Assembly (NCBI GenBank): GCA_002914845.1 | Contig: JXTC01000044.1 | Span: forward strand, 62,001 to 126,000 | DNA from: Trema orientale | Taxonomy: Eukaryota; Streptophyta; Magnoliopsida; Rosales; Cannabaceae | Direction: 5' to 3' | Length of the DNA: 64,000 nucleotides | Part shown: positions 1 to 11,300 of the stretch, in pieces | Numbering within the stretch: position 1 is the stretch's first letter | Layout of the letters: each line of letters begins with the position of its first letter | Notes under the pieces: model-generated | What the model was told of the DNA's origin: nothing | The model's input: only the letters and a program-made list of their open reading frames with translations | Database searches by the model: none | Position numbers and translations under genes: made by a program

Positions 1-2063
1 GAGCAAGATAAAGAAGCCAGAATTTGGTCCAACTGATAACGATGCCAGGAGAGAGCATCTTGAGTACGTGCCAAGCAAGTATCCCATGTTAAGGCGGAGG
101 CGTAAATTGATAGTTATAGCACTTGATTGCTACGACAGCAGTGGAGCGCCTGACAAGAAGATGATTCATATAGTGCAAGAGATAATTAAGGCTATACGCT
201 TAGACACTCAAATTGCCAGAGTCTCGGGTTTTGCTTTATCAACAGCTATGCCAGTGTCAGAAACAATTGAATTCTTGAAGTCGGGGAGGATTCAGGCAAA
301 TGAGTTTGATGCATTGATTTGCAGCAGTGGAAGTGAATTATACTACCCTGGTACTTATACAGAGGAAGATGGAAAGCTTTTCCCTGATCCAGATTATGCG
401 TCACACATTGACTACCACTGGGGATGTGAAGGGTTAAAGAAAACCGTGTGGAAGCTGTTGAATACAATTGAAGGGAAAGAAAAATCAGATCACTCCTCCA
501 GCCCCATTGTGGAGGATTTAAAATCAAGTAACACACATTGCATCTCGTACCTAATAAAGGATCCCAGTAAGGTATATTATATTAAGTTTGCTAATGAGAG
601 AGTTTACAGTTAAGCTAAAAGTTTGATTTCATTTTGGATTATATTCAAGATCATTATCTTTTGCAGGTAAGGAAAGTGGATGATTTGAGGCAGAAGCTGA
701 GGATGCGGGGCCTACGTTGCCATCCTATGTACTGCAGGAACTCAACAAGAGTGCAAGTTATTCCTTTACTTGCATCTCGAGCCCAGGCACTAAGGTACTC
801 CTGTTAATTCTATGTACACTCGAAACTATGATAGTTGACCAATATAATATATGGAGGCACGCTGGTTATGAAAGTATATTTGCTCCCTTACCCCATACTA
901 ACGAATTTTTTCAGTGTTCACCCACTATAATGTGTGTTTTAGCCTATTCTGTCTTATAATATTCGCAAGAGAAGCAACTAAGATTCATGGACTTCAAGCC
1001 CCAAAAAAAAGAACAAACGTCAACATCTATAAAAGTTGGCACTGATACCATTTCAATCTATGTATTCTTAGCTCTCGCTTAAAGCTGTGAGTTTAAACTA
1101 CCAAGGCCAATTAAACAATATTCTTAAAACCAATTTGAGAAATGGTTTCTGACAATGTCTATAGAAAGAATTTAGTTTTAAAAATGGTTTCTGACGTGTC
1201 TATGCAAAGAATCTTCCTTTTGGTGCCAGAAGGAAATAGGTTTTGGCAGCAAGCTCCCCTTATAGACTTTCCCAAATGACTACTCAGTCTCCACTTGTTC
1301 AATTTTTTACTGTCTAGTGTCTTGTAAGGATATCTTTAGTTTATTATACGCTGATTAAAACCAAATTGCTTTAGCTAGTTGGTACCATACAGCTGCACAC
1401 ATGTAAATATCAACTTTTAACCCCTCCAAAATATATTTATATCACATCAGTAAGTGGCAGGTGACTAACTAAATTAAAAGCATAATACAGTCAGCTGTAC
1501 TTCTCAATGATCTGTTCTGATACTGACACAGGCACAAACCTTCTTTACTCATGGTGGAGATCCACCTGGTGTCTTCAACATTGAGATACTTGGAAAACTG
1601 GACATGTTTTTTGTTGGTTGAAATAAGTAAATATGTGTGTAAATCTATGGAACATCGAGAAAAAAGAGATCAACTCCTATGTACTTCTTATTTGGAAAAT
1701 CTATCAGTATATGGAATACTCAAGGTGTGACTATGATCAAGTTTGGAAAAACATTTGCTTTCTGATTCTTATAGGTACTTGTTTGTGCGTTGGAGATTAA
1801 ACGTGGCGAACATGTTTGTGTTCCTTGGCGAAAGCGGAGACACCGATTTCGAGGAGATGATATCGGGGACTCATGAGACTATAATAATGAAAGGAGTGGC
1901 TGTTAAGGGCTCAGAAGAGCTGCTCAGAACATCAGGAAGCTATCTGAGAGATGACATTGTCCCTCCTGAGACGCCACTTGTCACCTTCGTCGATGGGGAA
2001 GCATCGGCCGATCAGATTGCCAGTGCTTTGAAGCATGTCTCCAAGTCCTCTGCTGGAATGTGA
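1..2063 (+). CDS. SPS: sucrose-phosphate synthase, C-terminal part (5' end outside window)
   Basis: Partial gene: the last three exons of a sucrose-phosphate synthase, the cytosolic enzyme joining UDP-glucose and fructose-6-phosphate into sucrose-6-phosphate. Exons read by eye are 2-571, 667-794 and 1775-2063 (stop TGA 2061-2063), with all joins in frame and GT-AG borders; about 328 residues are visible. The piece is the C-terminal phosphatase-like domain: the RRRRKLIVIALDCYD stretch opens it, ICSSGSELYYPG and DYHWGCEG lie in the middle, and ALRYLFVRW plus NMFVFLGESGDTDFEE near the end are typical of plant SPS. In this family the domain resembles sucrose-phosphate phosphatase. The N-terminal glycosyltransferase part, and any phosphorylation sites, lie upstream of the window. 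Intron 2 is about 980 bases. Which SPS subfamily this is cannot be decided from this part. Confidence 0.93.
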
Positions 2064-2091
2064 GATACTACTCATGTCACTCTTCTCCTCG

Positions 2092-2094
<3 letters not shown>

Positions 2095-2123
<29 letters not shown>
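2095..2123. repeat. (TC)n microsatellite in the SPS 3' flank
   Basis: An uninterrupted TC dinucleotide run starts about 30 bases after the SPS stop codon, probably within the 3' UTR. Open frames across it on both strands are low-complexity artefacts. Confidence 0.95.
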
Positions 2124-2125
<2 letters not shown>

Positions 2126-3114
2126 ACATATACAAATCTATTCTTTTGTCCAGTGAAATATATTACATCTCTTTTTGACTCTTATAATGAAAGAATATGT
2201 TCTGTTGTGCAATTTCTAATGTGGGTTTGCGTTTTTTTTTTTTTTTTGAATACAGATTTTAAACACATGATGTTTCAGGCAAAGAACAGATCACATCAAG
2301 ATGTTATTATAAACTAGGTGTGATGTTATTGAAAAAAAGGAGCTATTATAACAAGTCAATTTATCTATATTTTCCTTTATTCCGGGATTACTGACTACCT
2401 ATATTTTCCCCTCTCTTCAGGGATTACAGACTACGACTACCAAAACTCGTAGTAATTTCAAAGGCTGTTAAAGCTAAACAGAATCAGTATTTTCCAGACT
2501 TCAAAATCTTTTTTTTTCCTTTTTTTTTGGGCTGGAAACTTCAATATTCAATTCTTACGTTAATTACCATTTAATTCTAGACACAAACTAGCATGGTCAA
2601 ACTTACTTGATGGCGGCCGCACGCAGAATCTGATGATAGTAAAACATGGGAGGTCTAAATTCATTTCTTTTTTTTTTTTTTTTTTGAAAAAAGGAAAAGA
2701 AAAAAGAATAAACTTGATGATATCTTGACTTTGAATCAGCTCTGCATATGGTCATTGTGCGCGTATAATTTACGTGGCTAGCAAGCACCGGATTTCCGTC
2801 GTTACTCGTTTGGGTCCCCGTTCAACGACGAGACCATGTCGTTTCTAGGAAAGCCCAATTGGCCCACCAGGTGCGCGCCGTACGTAACGTGCATAACGTC
2901 AAGGTGCAACGGGCAGCGGTAAGTGGCAGTTGCATCAGTTGCACAATTTGGTTATTGAAAAATGCTATAGCAAAGCGCGTGTAGAAGTAAATCATCCAAC
3001 ATGAGCCTTCAATTCTTCTTTTTTTTTTCCCCCCCGAATAAAATAGAGGGGTTAAACTTGCATTGATAACGAAATCATTGTTTTTTTTATTTTATTTTTT
3101 TATTTTTAAGGGTT
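2124..3114. other. intergenic, no gene seen
   Basis: AT-rich sequence with several T homopolymers (for example near 2230, 2510 and 2670). A more GC-balanced patch at about 2740-2940 contains CGTAACGTGCATAACGTC-like text. It has no sustained reading frame and may be old unique sequence. Nothing else is recognised. Confidence 0.5.
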
Positions 3115-3885
3115 AATCAGGTACAAATACCCTGAGTTTTAATTTTTTAGTAAAAGAAACCCTGAATTTTGAATATCTGCAAAATAATATCTTTACTTTT
3201 AAATTTCTACAAAATAATACTCTAACTTTTGAAATTTTGCAAATTAATACATTGACATTTACGATTTCTATAAATTAATACCCTCAGTTTTTATTTTCTT
3301 TGTATATTTATACTATGAGCAAATTAAAATATACAAACATCTCTCATTAACTTATTAAAAATGTTTAGATATTAGTATATTATCAGAAATTATTTTATAA
3401 CTATTTTTTTTGATTAATTACTAAGAAAACACAATTTGTTTTTTACCTCCCATGTTTTTTTTTTTTTTTTACAATTTACTACTTTTATCTCTGCGTTCTA
3501 ATTTTTTACTTTTTTTTTAAATGAAAAGTGAAATAAGCTAATTACAAATATTTTTTTAGAAATTTTATTATTATTTAATAGGTTTTAATTAAGTTGATGA
3601 TGGCTACTACCATCTTTTTATTATTAGAATCAACTAATTGGATATTAAGGTTATAAATTTATATGAATTTCAAATCTTAGGGTATTAATTTATAAGAATT
3701 TTAATTTTTAGAGTATCAATTTGCAGAATCTAAAAGTGACGGTATTATTTTGCAGAAATTCAAAAGTCAGGATATTATTTTGCAGAAATTTAAAAATAAG
3801 GATATTATTTTGCAGACATTCAAAAGTCAAAGTTTTTTTTTTACAAAAAAGTTAAAATAATAGTTTTTTGATGTTATTATCCCAA
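3115..3885. mobile_element. foldback / long-TIR element with internal 30-bp subrepeats
   Basis: The left arm (about 3115-3300) is repeated in reverse complement as the right arm (about 3655-3885). Each arm is a tandem series of units of about 30 bases with the core CTGCAAAATAATA, each followed by a short T/A-rich tract. On the left the core recurs around 3177, 3207, 3237 and 3270; on the right its complement TATTATTTTGCAGA recurs around 3743, 3773 and 3803. There is no coding capacity between the arms. This is the architecture of a non-autonomous foldback or Mutator-like element. The superfamily is not determined, and no clear target duplication was found. Confidence 0.7.
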
Positions 3886-4344
3886 TTTTGAGATGAAAGG
3901 AATCCGTTAATATAAATCATAGAGAAAATTCCTCCGATCAACTAATGTATGTAGCTAAAATATGCGTAGCTTTATGAATTTCATGAAAACTATGATTAAC
4001 TACAACATCGAAAAAGGAAAAAAAAATCCAACAATAAATTACCAAACCCGTAATGGCAGCTTGAGCCATTATTAAGGGTTTGGGATTTCTTGTTTATCAA
4101 ACATTATTCTAGATTAGTAAAAGCAACAGGGATATATAGAAGTCATATGCTGATTAAATACTTTCATTGGTAAATACTTTCATATGAGTTTATAACTATA
4201 ATTTATTAGATCTGATATGTACAAATTAAGAAAGTACCTTAAAGTTTGGCAAAATTTTGGATTGTTAATAATTTTTGGAGGACATTATATTCCATCAGAC
4301 TGCCTTAAGAAGATATCATGCAATGATAAAATAACCCTAAGAAC

Positions 4345-4569
4345 TTAGTGAAAATATCGACTAAGTATCTCACTAGAATAAAAGAACATAAATTTCACAT
4401 TCTGGTTCCTCGCATTCTGGCCTAGAAAGTGAAGAAATTTTGCAACTTGTTCTTCGACATTAGTGTACAATGTATCTTTAAGTCGGCCAGTTTCACGAAA
4501 TAATTGTACTAGTCTACTAAATGCTTTTCTTCCCATGCGTAGCTGATCTCGACAATCTTCTTCACTCAT
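4345..4569 (-). pseudogene. PIF/Harbinger-type transposase N-terminal fragment
   Basis: A 74-codon open stretch, MSEEDCRDQLRMGRKAFSRL, then LVQLFRETGRLKDT and VEEQVAKFLHFLGQNARN and ending ISRYF-like. This order (RM...F..L...L...G.LKDT...V.EQ.A.FLH..G.N.RN) is the N-terminal helical region found in plant PIF/Harbinger (ALP1/HARBI1-like) transposases. The catalytic DDE region is absent downstream, so this is a truncated relic. It is of interest because Tourist-like MITEs, which such transposases mobilise, are common in the window. The family call is from recalled motif patterns. Confidence 0.72.
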
Positions 4570-6986
4570 TAATCAGTACTTGTACATAATATATACAACA
4601 ATTTTTGCTTTTTATTGTTGCAAATATACAACTAGATCATATAATCGAGAAAAATCTGTACTCTTTCATGGCTATTACTATATATCAACTTCAGAAACTA
4701 CAGATAGCGGTTACATCCATTACAAAAAGAGCACATAATGCATCCACAAATAGAATATAGTAAACATTTTACACAACTATTTTTTTTTTTTTTAGTTACT
4801 TCATAACAAGGAAAAACTTTTTCCCTTGAATTTTAGTATATATATGATTATGTTTATATCAGCCCAAGACTCTTTTACTTGGGTTTTAACCCCATATTTG
4901 GAGGAAGAATTGAGGGGAAGAAAACGAAAAAATTTTGAGGCACACTTTAATGTTGAGACAATAAGAAAATAACTACTCCTCTTGGACTGCTTTTTTATCA
5001 ATACCATCAAACGTTTTATGAAACATATTAACAATTAAAGCTATATACTTGCTAAACTCCAGTTATAGCTTACCGGTCTTACTGTTCATAATATTGTCTG
5101 ATTTTGAACTATATTCTGTCTCATATATGCTGACGCTATTATACTTACTAAACTTCACTTATAGATTATATAAACGAGAGCCTATCAATTATAACTTATA
5201 AACAAAGACGAGACTATTTTAAAATGTTCTGGTATTGTCCCAGCTAAAAGGAAAAAAAAAAGCCATCCATGATTAAATTAACAATGTCAAAAACAAGACT
5301 ATGTTTTACACACACACACAAGAAAATATTAGAGGGTTCTTTTCAGGGTTTTTAATAAGATGGTGTGTATCCAATATAGATTCCAAGTTCCAAGTCCAAC
5401 TACAATATCCATTCTTGATTTGGCTTCATTGCAATGCAATATTGACATGTATCATGTGGCCTAAAACATCTTATGCAACAGACATGACTACTTGGACTAG
5501 CATGTGGCTCAGGTAATAAATATATAAACAACCTTTCCTGTTTCTAACTTCACAACTAACATTTCAATAAGGAATACATGTCCTAGAAATATGTTGATAC
5601 GTTCCTTATGATCATTTTCTCAAAAACTTGCAATTGAGGGAAAAAGACAGTGTACATCCCCACTTGCATGACCTTTTCTCACAGTGAAAATAACTCAATG
5701 ACTTCTACCCAAAAAGAATAATATTACAAACTAGCAAGTAACCTTCAAAGACACTAATAAGTCCTCCTACAAATAGATGAAAATTGTTAATCAAACTTTG
5801 ACATTGACAAAGCTTATTGTAAATAACTGAAAACGTGCACAACAATCAAAACAAAAGCTTATTTGTCATAAATAAACAAAAATAAATACGAATGAGAAAA
5901 CAAAACAAGAGGTATTATATTAAACATGTATAATATGGTTTGACCCTAGATAATAGTATTGTTTTCCATGTCTTAGCACAAAAATAGGAACATGGATCCT
6001 TGAACGAGCTAATAAGTAATGATCTACTAAGCTAGTATCGCAATCTAGTTGATCAAGATTCTATTAAAGGTATCTAATCACTAATGATTCTTTTACCTTT
6101 TTAAAACTCCTTTTAAAGTCTCTCTCCGCCAAGCTATATCCCATAGCCACTTAATTAGACCTTTTCACTTTGAATTGTACACCCTTTTATCTTACAAATA
6201 GGATTCCAAACTCTACACCAGTCAAAATTCACATAAGTATACCTAGTTACGTAAAATCTCTAAAGAATAATTTTCAATTTTTGGTTTATGAATTGGGCAG
6301 GTCAAAGCTTGATATAATCATTATGGTTCAGCAAAGAATATGGAATTCAATGGAGGAGAGTCAACAACAAAAAAAGCTAAAAGGAATCTATATATGACAT
6401 TTCTAAAAGATGAAAACTAATAAACACTTGCAGCAAAAACTAAAACAACACTTTGATTAAGCTAAAGAAACTCAAATCAATACTTGGGTATTCAACATTT
6501 GATTAAGCTAAAAAAGTTTAAATCAAAGCTATAATAAAAAATACCTCAGATTCTGATCTGTGGTGGTTTACAATCTTTGGCCTAGAACCTCGTTCAAATC
6601 AAATGTAACTCTAATCATGAAAACAAAATCTGAAAAGTCTTCGACATTTTCATGAACTCATTTACGCAAATATGAAAGAAAGCTTCTATAAAAATGAAAT
6701 TACCTAATTTTATTCAACTAGAGGAGCTTTCTTCGTTGAGGCAGTGCTGGTGGTCATTCGTCCAGATCTGGAGATACAAAGTGACGATCCACAAACGATC
6801 TTCCCAGTTAATTGTTCAACGGCAATTATTGAGAGCTTGAGGAGAAATTTCAACGATATGTAGATCGTTGAAAATTGGGCACAATCTCTAGTTCGCGTTC
6901 ATGGTCAGTGAGGATACTCTGTGATCTTATGGTTATGGAGAATAAAGGGAGGGGAGATAAGGAAAGGAAGTGAAGCTTAACTCTTA
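4570..6986. other. intergenic, AT-rich, no gene recognised
   Basis: Long AT-rich stretch. A 77-codon minus-strand frame at 4801-5034 has no recognised domain. A short (CA)n run lies at about 5309-5320. From about 6720 to 6960 the base composition is more balanced, with no long frame. No transposon ends were identified here, although part of it may belong to the PIF/Harbinger relic. Confidence 0.45.
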
Positions 6987-7386
6987 GGCTATGTTTGGTA
7001 AGAGGGAAAAGAGAGAGAAAGGAAATAGTAGGAGGGAAAATGGGAAAGAAAAAGGAAAAATTAGTTGTTTGGTAGGAAGAAAAAGGGAGAGAAAGAGAAA
7101 ATAGGCGGAAAAAAAGTGAGGTGAGGGCCATAAAAAATTTTCCACTCCAAATTGAAGAGAAAAGTGGAAGGAAAATACTTTATCCAACCACAAAAATAAA
7201 TTTACCAAATTAACCTTGCATATTAATTTTTAAAATCATTATATTGAGAGTATAATGGTCATTTTTAAACACGTTAGTTTTCTTTCCTCTCTTCGTACTA
7301 AATAAATATGAAAGAAAAACACTTTTATATCTATCCTATACATTTTATTTTCCTCCTATTTTCTTTATTCTCTACCAAACATGGCC
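6987..7386. mobile_element. Tourist-like MITE, 400 bp, TTA target duplication
   Basis: The left end GGCTATGTTTGGTAAGAG and the reverse complement of the right end, GGCCATGTTTGGTAGAG, match, and the arms stay similar for roughly 45 bases (GA-rich on the left, TC-rich on the right). TTA flanks both sides (6984-6986 and 7387-7389), as expected for PIF/Harbinger (Tourist) insertions. It has no coding capacity; the purine-rich arms create spurious minus-strand frames. Confidence 0.8.
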
Positions 7387-7740
7387 TTAAAGTTGTTAAT
7401 GACTACTTTGGTAGCTATGGCTGGGAGAGTAAAAGGGACGAATGTGAGGTCTGCGAATGAGAGTAGAGAAGAAAATGAATTCGTGAATTTTGGTTTCCAC
7501 CGGATATTTTATGGAAAATACAAATCCTTTGTTCTTAATTAAAATTTCAATCTCCATAAAAATTCCTTCCTTCCCCCCAAAATCCAGGTTCCAAATAGGC
7601 CTTAGTATAAATCACCAAACTTGTATATAGAAGATAAAATTTCCAAAATTCTCAATTGTGGAGTATAATTTTGCACAAATCACAAAATAAAATAATTAAA
7701 GAAATGTAATTTGAAATATTTGCAAAAAAAAAAAAAAAAA
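7387..7740. other. intergenic, no gene seen
   Basis: AT-rich sequence between a Tourist-like element and a SINE-like repeat, ending in an A homopolymer (about 7724-7740). No reading frame or element ends were recognised. Confidence 0.4.
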
Positions 7741-7850
7741 CACGAGCTTGTAGCTCGTGTGGAAAAACTCCTCTTTGAGAAAGATAAGGTGTGGGGATCG
7801 AACCGGATCTCCTCTCCCTTCCCCGTATTAATCTAACAATGTATCAAGAA
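7741..7850 (-). repeat. SINE-like fragment with Pol III B-box-like sequence and 8-bp hairpin
   Basis: Read on the minus strand, this stretch contains GGTTCGATCCCC, a good match to a tRNA-type B box (GGTTCGANNCC). An 8-bp perfect inverted repeat CACGAGCT / AGCTCGTG with a three-base loop (7741-7759) abuts the poly-A run at 7724-7740. A B box plus a terminal homopolymer suggests a tRNA-derived SINE piece. No convincing A box was found at the expected distance, so the call is tentative. Confidence 0.4.
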
Positions 7851-7857
7851 AAAAAAA

Positions 7858-8057
7858 AAAGATAACATTACGTATTCTAACTTTTGTACCAAATTTTTTG
7901 TACCAACACAGGTAACATATGAGTTGTTACAATCTAATTGGCTTGTTAAAACTTATCACAAATAGATTAAACATTATCACTAATTGAATGGTGACAAATC
8001 ACATGCTACATGTTGGTATTAAAAATTTGGTAAAAAAATTAGTACCTCAAACATTAT
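7858..8057. mobile_element. MITE family 'B', copy 1
   Basis: The left part (GATAACATTACGTATT, then TTTGTACCAAATTTTTTGTACC) is mirrored by the reverse complement of the right part (GATAATGTTTGAGGTACTA, then TTTACCAAATTTTTAATACC). The inner text (CTAATTGAATGGTGACAA, TTATCACAAATAGATTAAA) recurs at about 28385-28550 and 35220-35450, so this is a small dispersed family with three copies here. No coding capacity. Confidence 0.65.
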
Positions 8058-8144
8058 CCAAAAAAAAAAAAATATATTTGCAAAAAGAAAAGAAGCTAAG
8101 TGTTGCTCACTTTCACATGAAACGCGTGGGCACAAACCTGTAAA

Positions 8145-8349
8145 GTGGGGACAAAGTTTGTAATTAAACCCCTAAACCTGAGGGAGCTCTCTCTTTCCTG
8201 CTTTTTTCTGCCCTACTCGGCTGCCATTGGATCATCTCATTTCCCTCGCCGCCCCTCTCTCTCTCTCTCTCTAAAATCTCTCTTCTTCTTCTTCTTCTTC
8301 TTCTTCTTCCGGAGCTCTCGAGATAGAAAGACCTAGACCCGAGGCCGCC
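8145..8349 (+). promoter_or_regulatory. MetRS 5' leader with telo-box-like motif and CT / CTT repeats
   Basis: Immediately upstream of the MetRS start lies AAACCCCTAAACC (8166-8178). This is close to the plant telo-box (AAACCCTAA), which is frequent in promoters of translation-machinery genes. It is followed by a (CT)n run (8254-8272) and a (CTT)n run (8281-8309), both typical of plant 5' leaders. The start context GCCGCCATGGGC at 8344-8355 is an excellent initiation context. The transcription start itself is not visible. Confidence 0.6.
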
Positions 8350-11300
8350 ATGGGCGACGTGTCAAACCCAGACGCGGGCTCGGGGGATGGCAAGGCCCCA
8401 AAGCTGCCGATCCCAGGGCGCCGAAACATCCTCATCACCAGCGCCTTGCCCTACGTCAACAACGTCCCTCACCTGGGCAATATCATCGGCTGTAATGATC
8501 TCCTTTTCCCACTCATGCACACCACCTGTTTGTGTTTTTGCACCAAAGAGAATTTTCGCTTTTTCTTCTTTCTGGAACTCTTATCTTGTTTTTTTGGGGG
8601 CAGGCGTGCTGAGCGCCGATGTCTTTGCGCGGTACTGTCGTTTACGGGGTTACAATGCTATTTACATCTGTGGAACCGATGAGTACGGTACGGCCACTGA
8701 GACTAAGGCCTTGGAGGAGAAATGTAGCCCCAAAGAGATTTGCGATAAGTAATGTTTTTTAATTGAATTCTGTTCCTTGGGTTGCTTGTTATTGTAGAAA
8801 ACTTCAAAAGTTTTATTATGCTTTTTATAGGTATCATGCGATTCATAGAGATGTTTATAAGTGGTTTAATATAAGCTTTGATGAGTTTGGACGAACGTCG
8901 AGTCCGCAGCAGACTGAGGTTTGCCAAGCAATCTTCAAGAAGCTGCTGGAGAACAATTGGCTGTCTGAGAATACCATGCAGCAGGTAAAGAGTTAATTGT
9001 AGATTTAGTTCGGTTTCGATTACATTGGCGAAAATGGTAGTTTTTGTGTTTGTTAAATGGGTTTGTGCGGCTAGGAAAATATCTATTCTGTTGTTATGGC
9101 TGTAATTTTGACTTTAAATGTTTACTATGGTTCAGCCTTATTGTGACACTTGCAAAAAATTCTTGGCTGACCGGCTTGTGGAGGGTACCTGCCCGACTCC
9201 AGGGTGTGATTATGATTCTGCTCGAGGAGATCAATGTGAAAAGTGTGGAAAGCTTTTGAATCCCACGGAGCTGAAAAATCCTAGATGCAAGGTATATAAT
9301 TTATATTTTGTTTGGCTTTAAGTTTAACTAGCTTGGGTTATATTAATCTGTATGGTATAAGCCATCAAGGGGTTAGAAGTTCCTTAAGTGGCAGTTTTGA
9401 TTACTGAGGAAGGTAATTGAATTTGTGTCAAGATTTGCACCTACATGCACGAACACGACCTTTTTTGGTGAAACCTGAGTCATGAACTTGTGATTTGGTA
9501 AAGTTGGTCAGGATGACTGTTTTCGTTTGTTCAGTTTCTTATTATTACTTCTTTGTTTGTTTGTTTTGTTTTGTATTTTCGTGTGTGAGTGTTTCACTGA
9601 GTCCGTTGTTGTTGTGTCCTTCGACATATATTTTAAGAGAATTAGTCACCCAAAAATTGTTTGTAGTAAAGTGGTTATACTAGTTAATAATTATAGGCAT
9701 ATCCTGTTTCTCATTTTTCTTACTTACAAGCAGGTCTGTGGGACGACTCCGCACATTCGTGATACAAACCATTTATTTCTTGAACTCCCTTTGTTGAGAG
9801 ATAAATTGGAAAAATATATCAATGAAATGTCCGTTGCTGGGTCTTGGAGCCAAAATGCCATCCAAGCAACAAATGCTTGGCTTAAAGAAGGGCTTAAACC
9901 ACGATGCATTACCAGGGATCTGAAGTGGGGAGTTCCAGTTCCACATGACAACTTCAGAGACAAGGTTAATAATTATAACTAATTTCAAATTTTGCTGAAT
10001 TTGTGCTACTTGGTTTTTCCATTATCTTTTCACTTGTTTTAAAAAAAATTAGTATTTCCCAACATGAGATGGACAGGTTTTTTATGTCTGGTTTGATGCA
10101 CCGATTGGATATGTCTCAATTACGTCTTGCTATACATCTGATTGGGAGCAGTGGTGGAAGAATCCTGAAAATGTCGAATTATATCAATTCATGGGCAAGG
10201 ATAATGTGCCATTCCACACAGTAAGTGTTGAATCCTCAAATTCTTTTGGATACTGTATCCTGTGTTTTTTTTATTCTTGATTCCTTCTATCTCTTTTTGG
10301 GTCCCTCCCATACTTCCAATCTAAAAGTAGATGCTCATGAACACTCGTGTTCGAACTCTATATTTTTCTAGTACTCAATGTGGCAATTATATGATCTACC
10401 TTCTCCGGATTATCTATACAAGAGGAGCTTTGACTTTTTAATCTACACCAGTTATCTATTTTCATTCCTTGTATCATCATTCAAAAGATTTATGTTATTT
10501 GCATGTTTTTGAAGACTAACTCTTCTAGTCATATAAATATTCCTATTTCAGGTGATGTTTCCTTCTACTCTTCTTGGAACTGGTGAAGCTTGGACTATGA
10601 TGAAGACAATCAGTGTAACTGAATACTTGAATTATGAAGCAGGTCAGTCCATCTTGCACTCATAGCGATCCAACATGTATATGGATGTATGTTTGAAATA
10701 TTTTTGCGTGCTTGGTGTGAACATCTCTAAGTAGGTTTGTATGATTCAATAATTTTACAGGAAAGTTTTCTAAGAGCAAAGGCATAGGAGTTTTTGGTAA
10801 TGATGCAAAAGATACAGGCATTCCAGTGGAAGTGTGGAGATATTACTTGCTTACTAATCGGCCTGAGGTAATACTTTTGATGCATATCTACTTTGATTCT
10901 TTATGATGGATTAACGTAAGATCTTTTCCGTTTACATCATTAATAATTCATATTGGCTTGTTGAACAAGGTTTCGGACACATTATTTACATGGGCAGATT
11001 TGCAAGCAAAACTGAACAGTGAATTGCTGAATAATTTGGGCAATTTCATAAATCGGGTCTTGAGTTTTATTGCTAAACCTTCAGGTTAGTTGATATTTGG
11101 TTTCTGGGGATGCATTTGTTGCTTTTGCGATTTGTTTTCATGAATCATTTGCACATGAAGTATTTTATTCATTACTTCTGTAGATTTATGCCTATTATTG
11201 TAGGATGTACTGTTTTTTTTCCTTCTTTTTTTAATAGGTAGAAGTTTTTATTGTCTTGTTGTCATTGTAATTTATCAGTACTGGCTTTTGGGTTGTCGAT

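Noticed and set aside
4801..5034. 77-codon minus-strand frame, considered as the MYB-like partner of the nearby PIF/Harbinger relic
   Set aside because: No tryptophan-spaced MYB/SANT pattern; similarity too weak to name.
7780..7830. tRNA gene on the minus strand (GGTTCGATCCCC)
   Set aside because: No acceptor or anticodon stems and no A box could be built; only a SINE-like B box remains.
8387..8752. 121-codon alternative frame over MetRS exons 1-2
   Set aside because: Its second half is the MetRS frame, but its first half reads exon 1 out of frame and runs through intron 1; the spliced MetRS model explains both exons.
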